DNA of 64,000 nt from Bacteroidetes bacterium GWF2_35_48 (GTDB lineage: Bacteria; Bacteroidota; Bacteroidia; Bacteroidales; GWF2-35-48): assembly GCA_001769125.1 (NCBI GenBank), contig MEOG01000041.1:62001-126000 (forward strand), in the 5' to 3' direction. The first letter of the stretch is position 1. Each line of letters opens with the position of its first letter. Below, in pieces: positions 28,859-36,396 of the stretch. The position numbers and the translations under genes were made by a program. A model generated the notes under the pieces. The model had not been told where the DNA came from, ran no database searches, and saw only the letters and a program-made list of their open reading frames with translations.

Positions 28859-29689
28859 TTATCTACCCATTGAATACACCCGCTCCTTCATATACGCTGC
28901 CCATTCCAAAGGGGTTTTGGAATTGTCAAACAATGTATGGGAAACAGGTTTGCCAAAATGGAGCGTTATTGTTTTATTCTTTTGCCGGAACATTTCATCG
29001 GGGAGATAAAACATCTCAATATTTGCCTTTATACCAAGAAATGTACGCAAGCGCGAGAGATTATAAAAAAAATTAGAATTCTTTCCCTCAATATACACTG
29101 GGATTATATCTCTTTTATGTTGCACAGACTTTGAAATAAAACTTTTTTTCCACTCCAGATCCATTATTTTTCCCTTTACTTTTCGCGACACAAGTCCTGC
29201 CGGAAAATACAGTATCCATGCACTTGTATGAAAGGTATCTTCAATAATCTGGGCATATTCTTTCGAGTATTTCCCATGCTTATTTACAGGTATAAAAAGA
29301 GGTTCATAATTTTTCAGGTTCGTTAAAATATCATTCACAACAAAACGCACTTCTCTGTTGTGGTGTGAAACGACCTGCAGCAGTGCCATTCCCTCAATTC
29401 CGCCTAAGGGATGATTCGCAGCAAAAATATATTTTCCGTCTGTAGGAATATTTTCTTCTCCGCTTGTTTTTATCGTTATATTAAAATACGAAAGAACTGC
29501 TTCTACAAAGACAAGCCCGGTTTTATCAGCGTAGGTTCTGAGTACGTAATTTACCTCATTTTCATGAATAACTCTTTTAATATAATGTAGTATAAAACGA
29601 GGCAGCAATCGGGCAAGTCGCGGGTTTTTTGCGGCTATAATTTGTTCGATGTCTATCTGTAACGGAGGCTGATGGTTGTTTTCTTTCAT
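28859..29689 (-). CDS. glsA: PlsC-type O-acyltransferase, probable GlsA
   Basis: 276 residues of the lysophospholipid/1-acylglycerol-3-phosphate acyltransferase superfamily. The catalytic histidine is in ANHPLGGIEGMAL (about 91-103); the acidic residue is Glu and sits one place further than in the classic HX4D motif. The later FPAG box (YFPAGLVSRKVKG) is present. Adjacent to the GlsB-like gene, it probably adds the second acyl chain during glycine-lipid synthesis; ornithine-lipid synthesis (OlsA-like) is the alternative. A -7-like element (TATTTTTG on the minus strand, 29707-29714) precedes the ATG. Confidence 0.7.
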   Translation of the reverse strand: MKENNHQPPLQIDIEQIIAAKNPRLARLLPRFILHYIKRVIHENEVNYVLRTYADKTGLVFVEAVLSYFNITIKTSGEENIPTDGKYIFAANHPLGGIEGMALLQVVSHHNREVRFVVNDILTNLKNYEPLFIPVNKHGKYSKEYAQIIEDTFHTSAWILYFPAGLVSRKVKGKIMDLEWKKSFISKSVQHKRDIIPVYIEGKNSNFFYNLSRLRTFLGIKANIEMFYLPDEMFRQKNKTITLHFGKPVSHTLFDNSKTPLEWAAYMKERVYSMGR

Positions 29690-29750
29690 AGATAAAAATA
29701 ATCATGCAAAAATAAAACAATCTTGAAAAGAAAGCTTAAGTTTAGATACA

Positions 29751-29792
29751 ATTCAACAAAAAAGGGAACAACTGCTCCCTTTTCTGTTGAAT
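29751..29792 (-). terminator. Long hairpin, terminator of the type IX cargo gene
   Basis: Outer arms ATTCAACA/TGTTGAAT and inner arms aaaaggga/tccctttt form one extended hairpin, 13 bases past the stop of the gene ending at 29806, with A/T runs on the stem flanks. Confidence 0.7.
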
Positions 29793-29805
29793 TACAACAT
29801 GCAAA

Positions 29806-30636
29806 TCACTTAATTACAATCATCTTTTTTCCCTGACTTTTATCTTTTGCTGTTTGCAGTTGATAAAAATAAGTACCAGCAGCAATATCTGATGTAGATA
29901 TCAGCAAGGTATCAAATGTCCTGTCTACACGATAACGCTTTATTTCTTTGCCTTGTAAATCGTAAAACACAAGTTCTCCAACATCTACGCCTTCGGGCAA
30001 TTTGTAATCTACCTTTGTAGTATTAGAAACCGGATTGGGATATGGATTCGAAAGACTACTTTGAGATATCAGATAATTATTAGTTTCTGCTATGCTTTGG
30101 CTTAATGTGCCGGGGAGGCTGAATACTTTTGCGTGCCCGTCACGGTAACTTAGTATCATTTTTGTACCCTGTGAAGTATTGTAAATAGGTAATTGCTGTT
30201 GTGGAGTATTTACATGAATTAATGGGACTCCCGTATCAGAAAATAATAAATTTCCTTCTTCATTATAAATACCTGTATAATCGATATGAGTATTTATATC
30301 AATATAACAATATAGAAATTCTATTTTAGAATCTAAATTAAATAAATGCTGCGAAATATATAAAACTTCCCCAATTCTGTCACCATATAGCAAAGGAAAA
30401 CTAGAACAATCTATATTTTTCAGTAAAATATGATTCATATTGTATATGCAAATGCATTTCCCTAATCTGTTGATTTTCACATAGCAATCTCCATATTCTT
30501 CAAAGTGTACAATCATTAATTGATCGCTAGGGCTATTAAAAACAGAAGAACTATCGTAATCCTGTTCTAAGGTTATCTGTGCCTCTGTATTCATTCCGAA
30601 GATTAAAAAAAAATTTAAAAGTATTAGGTTTTTCAT
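29806..30636 (-). CDS. Secreted protein with type IX C-terminal sorting domain
   Basis: 276 residues. Signal peptide (about 1-19, ending TEA). The body (about 25-190) holds strands of a small beta-rich domain without a recognised family. The last 80 residues are a type IX sorting domain: LSNPYPNPVSNTTKVDYKLP (the PNP motif), then LVFYDLQGKEI, then IAAGTYFYQLQ and a basic end KKMIVIK. It should be exported and either anchored to A-LPS or released. Just upstream is the remnant of a second, similar sorting domain (30738-30908). Confidence 0.8.
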   Translation of the reverse strand: MKNLILLNFFLIFGMNTEAQITLEQDYDSSSVFNSPSDQLMIVHFEEYGDCYVKINRLGKCICIYNMNHILLKNIDCSSFPLLYGDRIGEVLYISQHLFNLDSKIEFLYCYIDINTHIDYTGIYNEEGNLLFSDTGVPLIHVNTPQQQLPIYNTSQGTKMILSYRDGHAKVFSLPGTLSQSIAETNNYLISQSSLSNPYPNPVSNTTKVDYKLPEGVDVGELVFYDLQGKEIKRYRVDRTFDTLLISTSDIAAGTYFYQLQTAKDKSQGKKMIVIK

Positions 30637-30691
30637 AATTTATATATTAAAAATATTTATATAAAAATTAACACTATTTTCTACTAAAAAA

Positions 30692-30727
30692 CAAAAAGTC
30701 CATCCTGAAATTAGAATGGGCTTTTTG
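30692..30727. terminator. Hairpin terminator next to the sorting-domain remnant
   Basis: Arms CAAAAAGTCCAT and ATGGGCTTTTTG pair with one G-T wobble around a 12-base loop, 11 bases beyond the stop of the remnant on the minus strand. Confidence 0.65.
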
Positions 30728-30737
30728 ATTAACATGA

Positions 30738-30908
30738 TTATTGCTTGATCATTTTTTTGGTATCAATCACTTTTCCATTTACAAAAAGCGAATAAGAATA
30801 CATACCTGCTGCTAGATTTGCAGAAGAAACAATTAAAGTTCCCATCCCTTTTTCTTCAATTTTGAATATTTTAAGCTGGTTGCCAAATTCATCATAAAAA
30901 ATAATTTG
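30738..30908 (-). pseudogene. Remnant of a type IX sorting domain (5' part lost)
   Basis: Reading the minus strand gives an open stretch of 56 codons ending in TAA: IIFYDEFGNQLKIF, then SSANLAAGMYSYSLFVNG, then KKMIKQ-stop. This is the last two thirds of a type IX C-terminal sorting domain, aligned by eye with the end of the neighbouring gene (LVFYDLQGKEI, IAAGTYFYQLQ, KKMIVIK). In frame just upstream is a TAA stop, and no start or cargo domain follows; the next gene (31023) is unrelated. It looks like the tail of a second cargo gene whose body was deleted, with its terminator (30692-30727) still in place. Confidence 0.75.
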
Positions 30909-31022
30909 TTATTTGGCTATTTATGTAAAAACAAATTTACAGCATAAAAATGATTATTCCAAAATATTTAAAGATTTTCTAACCTTATTATTCTCGTTCA
31001 ATATTTAATCTACAAGAAATTT

Positions 31023-31898
31023 TTATATGTTCTGATTGCTTATAATATTTTCAATTTGAGTAGAAGTTAATCCTGTTATTTTAGATAAAATCTCAATTGA
31101 TAGTCCTTCTTTTAATCCATTGATTACTGTTTGTAGTTTTTCTTCTTTTATGCCTTCCTTTATGCCTTCCTCGAATTTCGTATCAAACGAATTCTCTAAA
31201 TCCCTATAATATTTTAAACTACCTTCATATTCCAATAATTCAGTTGGAGAAAATCTTGCTACTTCGGCTATTTCAAATAATTTTTCAAATATATTTTCTT
31301 TTAATTTTTCAGGGACTCTTTCAAGTTTGTTTAGATTTTTAATTACATACAGCCATTTATCAAACCTGGTTTCTAATTCATCTATATTTTTGTTGAATTT
31401 GGGCATTGTAAGATAAATAAAAGTAAATTTATCATAAAACACTTTGTGCGTTTCAATGTCCGATAATTTTACATCGTAACGATATTTAACTGCTTCATGT
31501 TTGTCTTCTTCAAATTCAAAATCGAGAATGGCTATGGTATAAACCGCATTTAATTCAAAATTCCATGTTGATTTTTGCGCTTGTTCTCTTATTGGAAATG
31601 TTGAATAATATAAAGCTCGGTCTTTGAAAAATTTTTGCTTCGTTTTTTGAAGTTCAACAATAAATTTTTCTCCTTTTTCATTTTCACAGTATAAATCAAA
31701 AATTGCTTTTCTTTCGGAATCTGTTGAACCCAAACGTTCCATAGGCAGATAAGTAATATTTTTTATCACTCCTTGTTCACTTTTTAAAAGCTCATTTAAA
31801 AAATCAAGCAATAATTCTTTGCTCGGCTCCTCTCCGAATAATCTTTTAAAACCGTAATCAGTAAAGGGGTTTATATATTTTTCTTTAATCATAATCAT
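31023..31898 (-). CDS. Rpn-family PD-(D/E)XK nuclease / putative transposase
   Basis: 291 residues. The start INPFTDYGFKRLFGEE (about 7-22) and the catalytic core AIFDLYCENEKGEKFIVELQ (about 63-82; D, then E and Q of the D-ExQ form) are typical of the Rpn/PDDEXK-family transposase group. The C-terminal part contains coil and GIKEGIKEEK repeats, also typical. Rpn proteins are DNA endonucleases that raise recombination in E. coli; some may be selfish elements. The gene has a good promoter at 31917-31947. It faces away from the dcw cluster. Confidence 0.88.
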   Translation of the reverse strand: MIMIKEKYINPFTDYGFKRLFGEEPSKELLLDFLNELLKSEQGVIKNITYLPMERLGSTDSERKAIFDLYCENEKGEKFIVELQKTKQKFFKDRALYYSTFPIREQAQKSTWNFELNAVYTIAILDFEFEEDKHEAVKYRYDVKLSDIETHKVFYDKFTFIYLTMPKFNKNIDELETRFDKWLYVIKNLNKLERVPEKLKENIFEKLFEIAEVARFSPTELLEYEGSLKYYRDLENSFDTKFEEGIKEGIKEEKLQTVINGLKEGLSIEILSKITGLTSTQIENIISNQNI

Positions 31899-31916
31899 TT
31901 CATTATTATATTTTTA

Positions 31917-31947
31917 CAAAAATAACAAATTTTATCAAAATTATCAA
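31917..31947 (-). promoter_or_regulatory. Promoter of the Rpn-family nuclease
   Basis: On the minus strand: TTG (31945-31947), 20 bases, then TATTTTTG (31917-31924), 18 bases before the ATG. Both Bacteroidota elements fit. Confidence 0.6.
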
Positions 31948-32297
31948 TTATTATTTCTCTTAATTTGATGAACAATCAACGACAAATCCCACCGGTTTTC
32001 ACACAAAGTCAGACAGAATTATTTTCTATCTTTAATCCGACACTTACTTTTTTAATCGCTGCGGCGATCTTAATCCAAAGTCTTCGTTTTCCAGCAAACC
32101 AGTGAGAATAACTTCCCACATGCTTCCCACAATACCTCACAGGATTGCTTAATACTATTCTGTTTTCCAAAATTGCCCTTCCCATTTTATACGCTTTTAA
32201 ACCAATTTTTTAACGACTCACGAGCCCAATAAAAACAGTCAATCAATTGCTTGTCAAATATTTAATTGATACGCATCAAAAAAGTTATTAACAAAAG

Positions 32298-32332
32298 TGG
32301 GAAAAAGTGGGGGACAGTGTTGGAAAGTGGGG
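32298..32332 (+). promoter_or_regulatory. MraZ operator: TGGGN direct repeats at 10-base period
   Basis: TGGGA (32298), TGGGG (32308), TGTTG (32318) and TGGGG (32328) follow each other at exactly 10-base steps. MraZ of E. coli and other bacteria binds TGGGN repeats separated by 5 bases, so three of the four sites match and the third is degenerate. The array overlaps the -33 element of the mraZ promoter, as expected for autorepression of the dcw operon. Confidence 0.85.
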
Positions 32333-32349
32333 AAGAATTTCTATTTTTG
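32320..32349 (+). promoter_or_regulatory. Promoter of the dcw cluster (mraZ)
   Basis: TTG (32320-32322), 19 bases, then TATTTTTG (32342-32349). The -33 element lies inside the degenerate third operator repeat. The ATG at 32373 follows 23 bases later. Confidence 0.7.
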
Positions 32350-32372
32350 ACAAGATTTTTAAAACCGGCGAC

Positions 32373-32852
32373 ATGACAACATTTATCGGCGAACATCCCT
32401 GCAATGTTGATGTAAAAGGCAGAATACTGCTGCCTTCTGCATTAAAGAAGCAAATGAGCTCTGAGGCCAAAGAAGGCTTCGTTGTCCGAAAAGATATTTT
32501 CGAAAAATGTCTGGTTTTATATCCGATGGATGAGTGGGAAATTCAGGTAAAAAGAATCAGAAGCAGGCTTAATCCTTACAACCGTGAGCACAACAAACTG
32601 TTGAGGGAATTTTACAAAAACACTGCGGAACTGGCATTGGACAGCGCGAACCGGATTCTTATTCCAAAATACCTGATGGAACTTATCGGCGCATCAAAAG
32701 AAGTAATGCTTCACGGCACAGACAATAAAATTGAAATCTGGAGTAAAGAAGCGTACCAGATGGGAATTACAGATGAGGAAGATTTTGCAAAACGCGCGGA
32801 GCAATTCCTGGGCGACAAGTTTGAAAATCTTAGTGAACTCCTTAACGATTAA
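32373..32852 (+). CDS. mraZ: Transcriptional regulator MraZ
   Basis: 159 residues from the ATG at 32373. Two SpoVT/AbrB-like swapped-hairpin repeats are visible: MTTFIGEHPCNVDVKGRILL at the N-terminus and the second with LDSANRILIPKYLME (about 90-104). MraZ forms a ring and binds TGGGN repeats upstream of its own operon. An upstream in-frame ATG at 32307 would add 22 residues, but it lies within the operator and before the -7 box, so I reject it; 159 residues is also close to the 152 of E. coli. rsmH starts 12 bases downstream. Confidence 0.95.
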   Translation: MTTFIGEHPCNVDVKGRILLPSALKKQMSSEAKEGFVVRKDIFEKCLVLYPMDEWEIQVKRIRSRLNPYNREHNKLLREFYKNTAELALDSANRILIPKYLMELIGASKEVMLHGTDNKIEIWSKEAYQMGITDEEDFAKRAEQFLGDKFENLSELLND

Positions 32853-32864
32853 GATCCGATAATT

Positions 32865-33767
32865 ATGAGCATCTACCACACTCCGGTTCTGTTGAAAGAA
32901 AGCATTGAAGGACTCAACATCAAACCGGACGGTGTCTACGTAGATGCCACATTCGGAGGGGGAGGACATTCACAGGAAATTCTGAAAAAGCTTTCAATAA
33001 AAGGGAAAATTCTGGTTTTTGACCAGGATCCCGACGCTAAAATAAACCAGCTACACGACAACAGGGTTATCTACGCACAGGCAAACTTCAGGTTTCTTAA
33101 AAACTTCCTGAGATACCATGATATTGAAGAGATAGATGGCTTGCTGGCAGACCTCGGTGTGTCGTCCCATCATTTTGATTCGGAAAAAAGAGGGTTTTCC
33201 TATAGGTTCGACAGTACGCTTGATATGCGCATGAACCCGAATCAGAGAGTTACAGCAGAAGTTCTTTTAAATACATATTCAGAAGCGCAGCTTAAAAATC
33301 TGTTTGAAAAATACGGAGAAATCAATAATGCAAAAACAATCGCCTCTGTAATTGTTGCTGAACGGCAAAAAACAAAAATTGATTCTGTAGTGACTTTGAA
33401 AAGTACACTCTCGGCATATATCCCAAAACAAACGGAAAACAAATATCTGTCGAAACTCTTTCAGGCGCTGAGAATAGAAGTAAACGCAGAAATAGATTCT
33501 CTGAAAACCCTTTTGCTGAGCGCATCGGATGTGTTAAGCGAAGAAGGACGTATTGCTGTAATAACGTATCACTCAATAGAAGACAGATTGGTAAAAAACT
33601 TTTTTAAAAACGGAAAATTTGAAGGAGAGGCAGAAAAAGATATTTATGGAAAAACAAGTTTGTTGCTGATACCTGTAAACAGAAAAGTGATTATTCCAAC
33701 AGATGAAGAAATTGAAAGAAACCCAAGAGCGCGTAGCGCAAAATTAAGAATTGCACAAAAAGCGTGA
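32865..33767 (+). CDS. rsmH: 16S rRNA (cytosine-1402-N4) methyltransferase
   Basis: 300 residues. It opens with YHTPVLLKESIEGL and the SAM-binding motif VDATFGGGGHSQEIL (about 27-41). Then come DQDPDA, the conserved GLLADLGVSSHHFD (about 95-108), RGFSYRFDSTLDMRM, and the C-terminal TYHSIEDRLVKNFFK and NPRARSAKLRIAQK. It methylates N4 of C1402 in 16S rRNA near the P site. It overlaps the following ftsL-like gene by four bases (GTGA). Confidence 0.97.
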   Translation: MSIYHTPVLLKESIEGLNIKPDGVYVDATFGGGGHSQEILKKLSIKGKILVFDQDPDAKINQLHDNRVIYAQANFRFLKNFLRYHDIEEIDGLLADLGVSSHHFDSEKRGFSYRFDSTLDMRMNPNQRVTAEVLLNTYSEAQLKNLFEKYGEINNAKTIASVIVAERQKTKIDSVVTLKSTLSAYIPKQTENKYLSKLFQALRIEVNAEIDSLKTLLLSASDVLSEEGRIAVITYHSIEDRLVKNFFKNGKFEGEAEKDIYGKTSLLLIPVNRKVIIPTDEEIERNPRARSAKLRIAQKA

Positions 33768-34264
33768 CAAAAAAGAAAAAAAATACGGAAGAAATAAATG
33801 AAAAAGTAGCCATGCTTGCAGATATTGCTATGCAGGAGGAGGGGGAGGTCGGTGCTTCGGCTACGCTCAGCAACCTAGAGTCGGAAGAGGAGAAGGAAAA
33901 AAATAAAGAGAAGAAAGATAAAAGAAAAGCTTCATTCAGGGATTTAATTGATGGCAGTATTCTTACAAGAGATTATGTAATAGAACAGTTACCATTTTTG
34001 CTTTTCATCATGCTGCTTGCAATGGCTTATATAGCGAATAAATACAATTCTGAAAAAATGATAAGGGAAACTATTGCAATTCAAAATGAGCTGAAAGAGC
34101 TCAAATGCGAGAAAATTGCAGTTCAGTCAGAATTGATGTCGCTAAGCAAGCAATCAGAAATAGCAAAGCTGATTGATGAGAAAAAACTCGACCTGTATTT
34201 GTTAATAGAGCCTCCAAAAAAAATTGTAGTTCCCAGTACTAAACAAAACACGATACAAAATTAA
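33764..34264 (+). CDS. FtsL-like cell division protein
   Basis: 166 residues with a GTG start overlapping the rsmH stop. A long charged cytoplasmic N-terminus (1-72) precedes one transmembrane helix (about 76-93, LPFLLFIMLLAMAYIA) and a leucine-containing coiled coil (about 105-145, ending SEIAKLIDEKKLDLYLLI). Size, topology and position between rsmH and ftsI identify it as the FtsL counterpart, which links FtsB/FtsQ and activates the FtsWI synthase. In the N-terminal region a 12-codon segment (VGASATLSNLES, 33848-33883) matches the REP-like repeat family of this chromosome and splits a run of E residues, so it looks like an in-frame insertion. Confidence 0.85.
   Translation: MTKKKKNTEEINEKVAMLADIAMQEEGEVGASATLSNLESEEEKEKNKEKKDKRKASFRDLIDGSILTRDYVIEQLPFLLFIMLLAMAYIANKYNSEKMIRETIAIQNELKELKCEKIAVQSELMSLSKQSEIAKLIDEKKLDLYLLIEPPKKIVVPSTKQNTIQN
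33848..33883. repeat. REP-like repeat inside the ftsL-like gene
   Basis: The segment contains ggtgcttcggctacgctcag followed by caacc, related to the gcttcg-actccgctcagc-acc core at 28753-28850 and to the palindromes at 9022 and 23991. Its length is 36 bases, exactly 12 codons, and it is bracketed by purine-rich Glu codons on both sides. Confidence 0.6.
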
Positions 34265-34265
34265 G

Positions 34266-36395
34266 ATGCCCATCAGAAAAGAAATATTAACCCGATTCAC
34301 AATTATCTACTGGCTGGTTTTTCTTTTTGCTATAGGGGTTATTGCAAAAATTATCCATTTGCAATTTGCAGAGGGGACAAAATGGAAAGAACGCGCCATG
34401 GAGTTATCTCAAAAAGAATTTATTATTCAGGCAAACAGAGGCGATATTTTAGATGCAGAAGGAAAAACACTCTGTAGTTCCGTTCCATTTTATGAAATAC
34501 GCATGGATATGATGGCTGAGGGCATTACCGATGACGTTTTTATTGATAATCTTGATTCTTTAAGCTTATATCTGGCAGATTTTTTTAAAAACAAAACCAA
34601 AGAACAATATAAAAAAGAAATAAAACACGCAAGGGTAAGAAAAGAACGCTATTTTCTTATCAAAAAAAATGTTGCTTTTACTGACTTTAAAACCATTAAA
34701 AACTTTCCGATTTTCAAAATGGGAAAAAACAGGGGTGGATTTATTGCAATCCCTACTTACAAAAGAGTTAAACCATTTAATATTCTTGCATCCCGCACAA
34801 TTGGATATGTTTTAGAAAACGAATCGGGTGAAAAATCAGGTTATCTCGGAATAGAAAGCGCTTACGATCATGAACTACGTGGCATAAAAGGGCTTAAACT
34901 GATGAAAAAAATTCCAGGGAATCAATGGATGCCTATTCATGATGCGAATGAAATTGAACCCAAAGATGGCAGAGATGTTATTACTACCATTGACGTTATT
35001 CTTCAGGATGTGGCAGAAACTTCTCTGATGAAACAGCTTACAGAAAGCAATGCGGACTGGGGTTGTGTAGTGCTGATGGAGGTTTCTACGGGAGACATCA
35101 AAGCTATGGCAAACCTTCAGCGCGACAGCTTAGGTAGGTATGGAGAGTATTTCAATCATGCTATTGGCTCAAGTGTTGACCCCGGTTCTATTTTTAAACT
35201 GCCATCTCTTATAGTAGCATTAGAAGATGGATATGTAGATCTCGACAGCATAATTGACACTGAAAATGGTGTAAAAATGTACTATAATAAACCTATGCGC
35301 GATTCTCATAAAGGGGGCTACGGAAGAATCAGTGTTCAAAAAGTATTTGAAAAATCATCGAATGTCGGGGTTTCAAAAATCATTACAAGATATTACGAAA
35401 GTCAGCCACAACGCTTTATTGACAGGCTTTACAGCATGCGATTAAACATGCCTCTCGGACTTGAAATCCCAGGAGAAGCAAAACCTGTAATTGTAGGACC
35501 GAAAAACAAATTCTGGTCAGGCTTAACCCTTCCATGGATGTCTGTTGGTTATTCAATACAAATTACACCTCTTCAAATACTGGCATTTTATAATGCAATT
35601 GCCAATAACGGAATTATGGTAAAACCCCGCTTTGTTAAAGCAATTCAGGAACATGGAAAAGTAATAAAAACATTTGATCCGGAAATTCTTCATCCCTCAA
35701 TTTGTTCCAAACAAACAGTACAAAAAGCAAGAAAAATGTTAGAAGGTGTCGTTGAAAGAGGAACAGCCACCAATCTAAAAAATGATCATATAAAAATTGC
35801 AGGGAAAACCGGTACAGCTCAGATAGCAAACGATAAAGAAGGTTATGGAAATGCAGGAAATCGTACTTACAGGGCATCCTTTTGCGGATATTTTCCTGCT
35901 GAAAATCCAAAATACACGTGCATTGTGATGATTAATAATCCGCGGGGAAAAGTATTCTACGGAGGCTCTCTTTCAGGTCCTGTATTTGAAGAAATAGCAG
36001 AGCTTGTTTACGCTAAAAGTTTAGACATTCATGCACCTTGCACTACCAAATATTATCTCGCGAAAAGCGAAATGCCTGATGTAAAAAACGGAAATAAAGA
36101 TTATCTGAAAACTGCATGCAAAAAATTAAAATTTAAAATGGTAGATGATAATGAAAACGCTGAATGGGTAAACATAATAACAGAACCTTCCAAAATTATT
36201 TGCCAATCAACAAATACATCGAGAAAAAATATTGTGCCCAGCGTAATAGGGATGGGCTTATCGGATGCTGTATACCTGTTAGAACAAAAAGGACTGAAAG
36301 TATGCGTAAAAGGGAGAGGCACGATCGCAGAACAATATCCGGAACCAGGAATGGAAGTAAATAAAAACGATACAATAAAATTATCATTAATATAA
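34266..36395 (+). CDS. ftsI: Division-specific transpeptidase (class B PBP) with PASTA domain
   Basis: 709 residues. One transmembrane helix (about 12-32), a PBP dimerisation domain (about 55-240, starting at ANRGDILDAEGKTL), and a transpeptidase domain (about 265-590). Active-site motifs: SxxK in PGSIFKLP (serine nucleophile), SxN in KSSNVGVSK, and KTG in AGKTGTAQIA. The C-terminal PASTA domain (about 655-709, PSVIGMGLSDAVYLLEQKGL) resembles that of SpoVD/PBP2x. It cross-links septal peptidoglycan together with FtsW. One base separates it from the ftsL-like gene and one from murE. Confidence 0.95.
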   Translation: MPIRKEILTRFTIIYWLVFLFAIGVIAKIIHLQFAEGTKWKERAMELSQKEFIIQANRGDILDAEGKTLCSSVPFYEIRMDMMAEGITDDVFIDNLDSLSLYLADFFKNKTKEQYKKEIKHARVRKERYFLIKKNVAFTDFKTIKNFPIFKMGKNRGGFIAIPTYKRVKPFNILASRTIGYVLENESGEKSGYLGIESAYDHELRGIKGLKLMKKIPGNQWMPIHDANEIEPKDGRDVITTIDVILQDVAETSLMKQLTESNADWGCVVLMEVSTGDIKAMANLQRDSLGRYGEYFNHAIGSSVDPGSIFKLPSLIVALEDGYVDLDSIIDTENGVKMYYNKPMRDSHKGGYGRISVQKVFEKSSNVGVSKIITRYYESQPQRFIDRLYSMRLNMPLGLEIPGEAKPVIVGPKNKFWSGLTLPWMSVGYSIQITPLQILAFYNAIANNGIMVKPRFVKAIQEHGKVIKTFDPEILHPSICSKQTVQKARKMLEGVVERGTATNLKNDHIKIAGKTGTAQIANDKEGYGNAGNRTYRASFCGYFPAENPKYTCIVMINNPRGKVFYGGSLSGPVFEEIAELVYAKSLDIHAPCTTKYYLAKSEMPDVKNGNKDYLKTACKKLKFKMVDDNENAEWVNIITEPSKIICQSTNTSRKNIVPSVIGMGLSDAVYLLEQKGLKVCVKGRGTIAEQYPEPGMEVNKNDTIKLSLI

Positions 36396-36396
36396 A

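Larger units (their letters stand above)
31899..32372. other. Control region between the nuclease and mraZ
   Basis: This gap holds the divergent promoters of the nuclease and of mraZ plus the MraZ operator, each listed separately. Further upstream, two direct copies of cttcccac (32112-32119 and 32123-32130) contain TGGGA on the opposite strand at 11-base spacing; they could be extra MraZ half-sites or chance. No further gene was found. Confidence 0.5.

Noticed and set aside
28741-29076. Open frame on the plus strand with Gly-Phe-Asp repeats
   Set aside because: It is only the translation of the 15-base tandem repeat plus the antisense of the acyltransferase gene; no start signal or homology.
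31023-31898. Defence-island nuclease
   Set aside because: The domain fits the Rpn/PDDEXK transposase family, and no companion defence genes are adjacent.
32307-32372. Extended N-terminus of MraZ from an upstream ATG
   Set aside because: Lies within the operator and promoter, and MraZ relatives start at MTTFIGE-like sequence.
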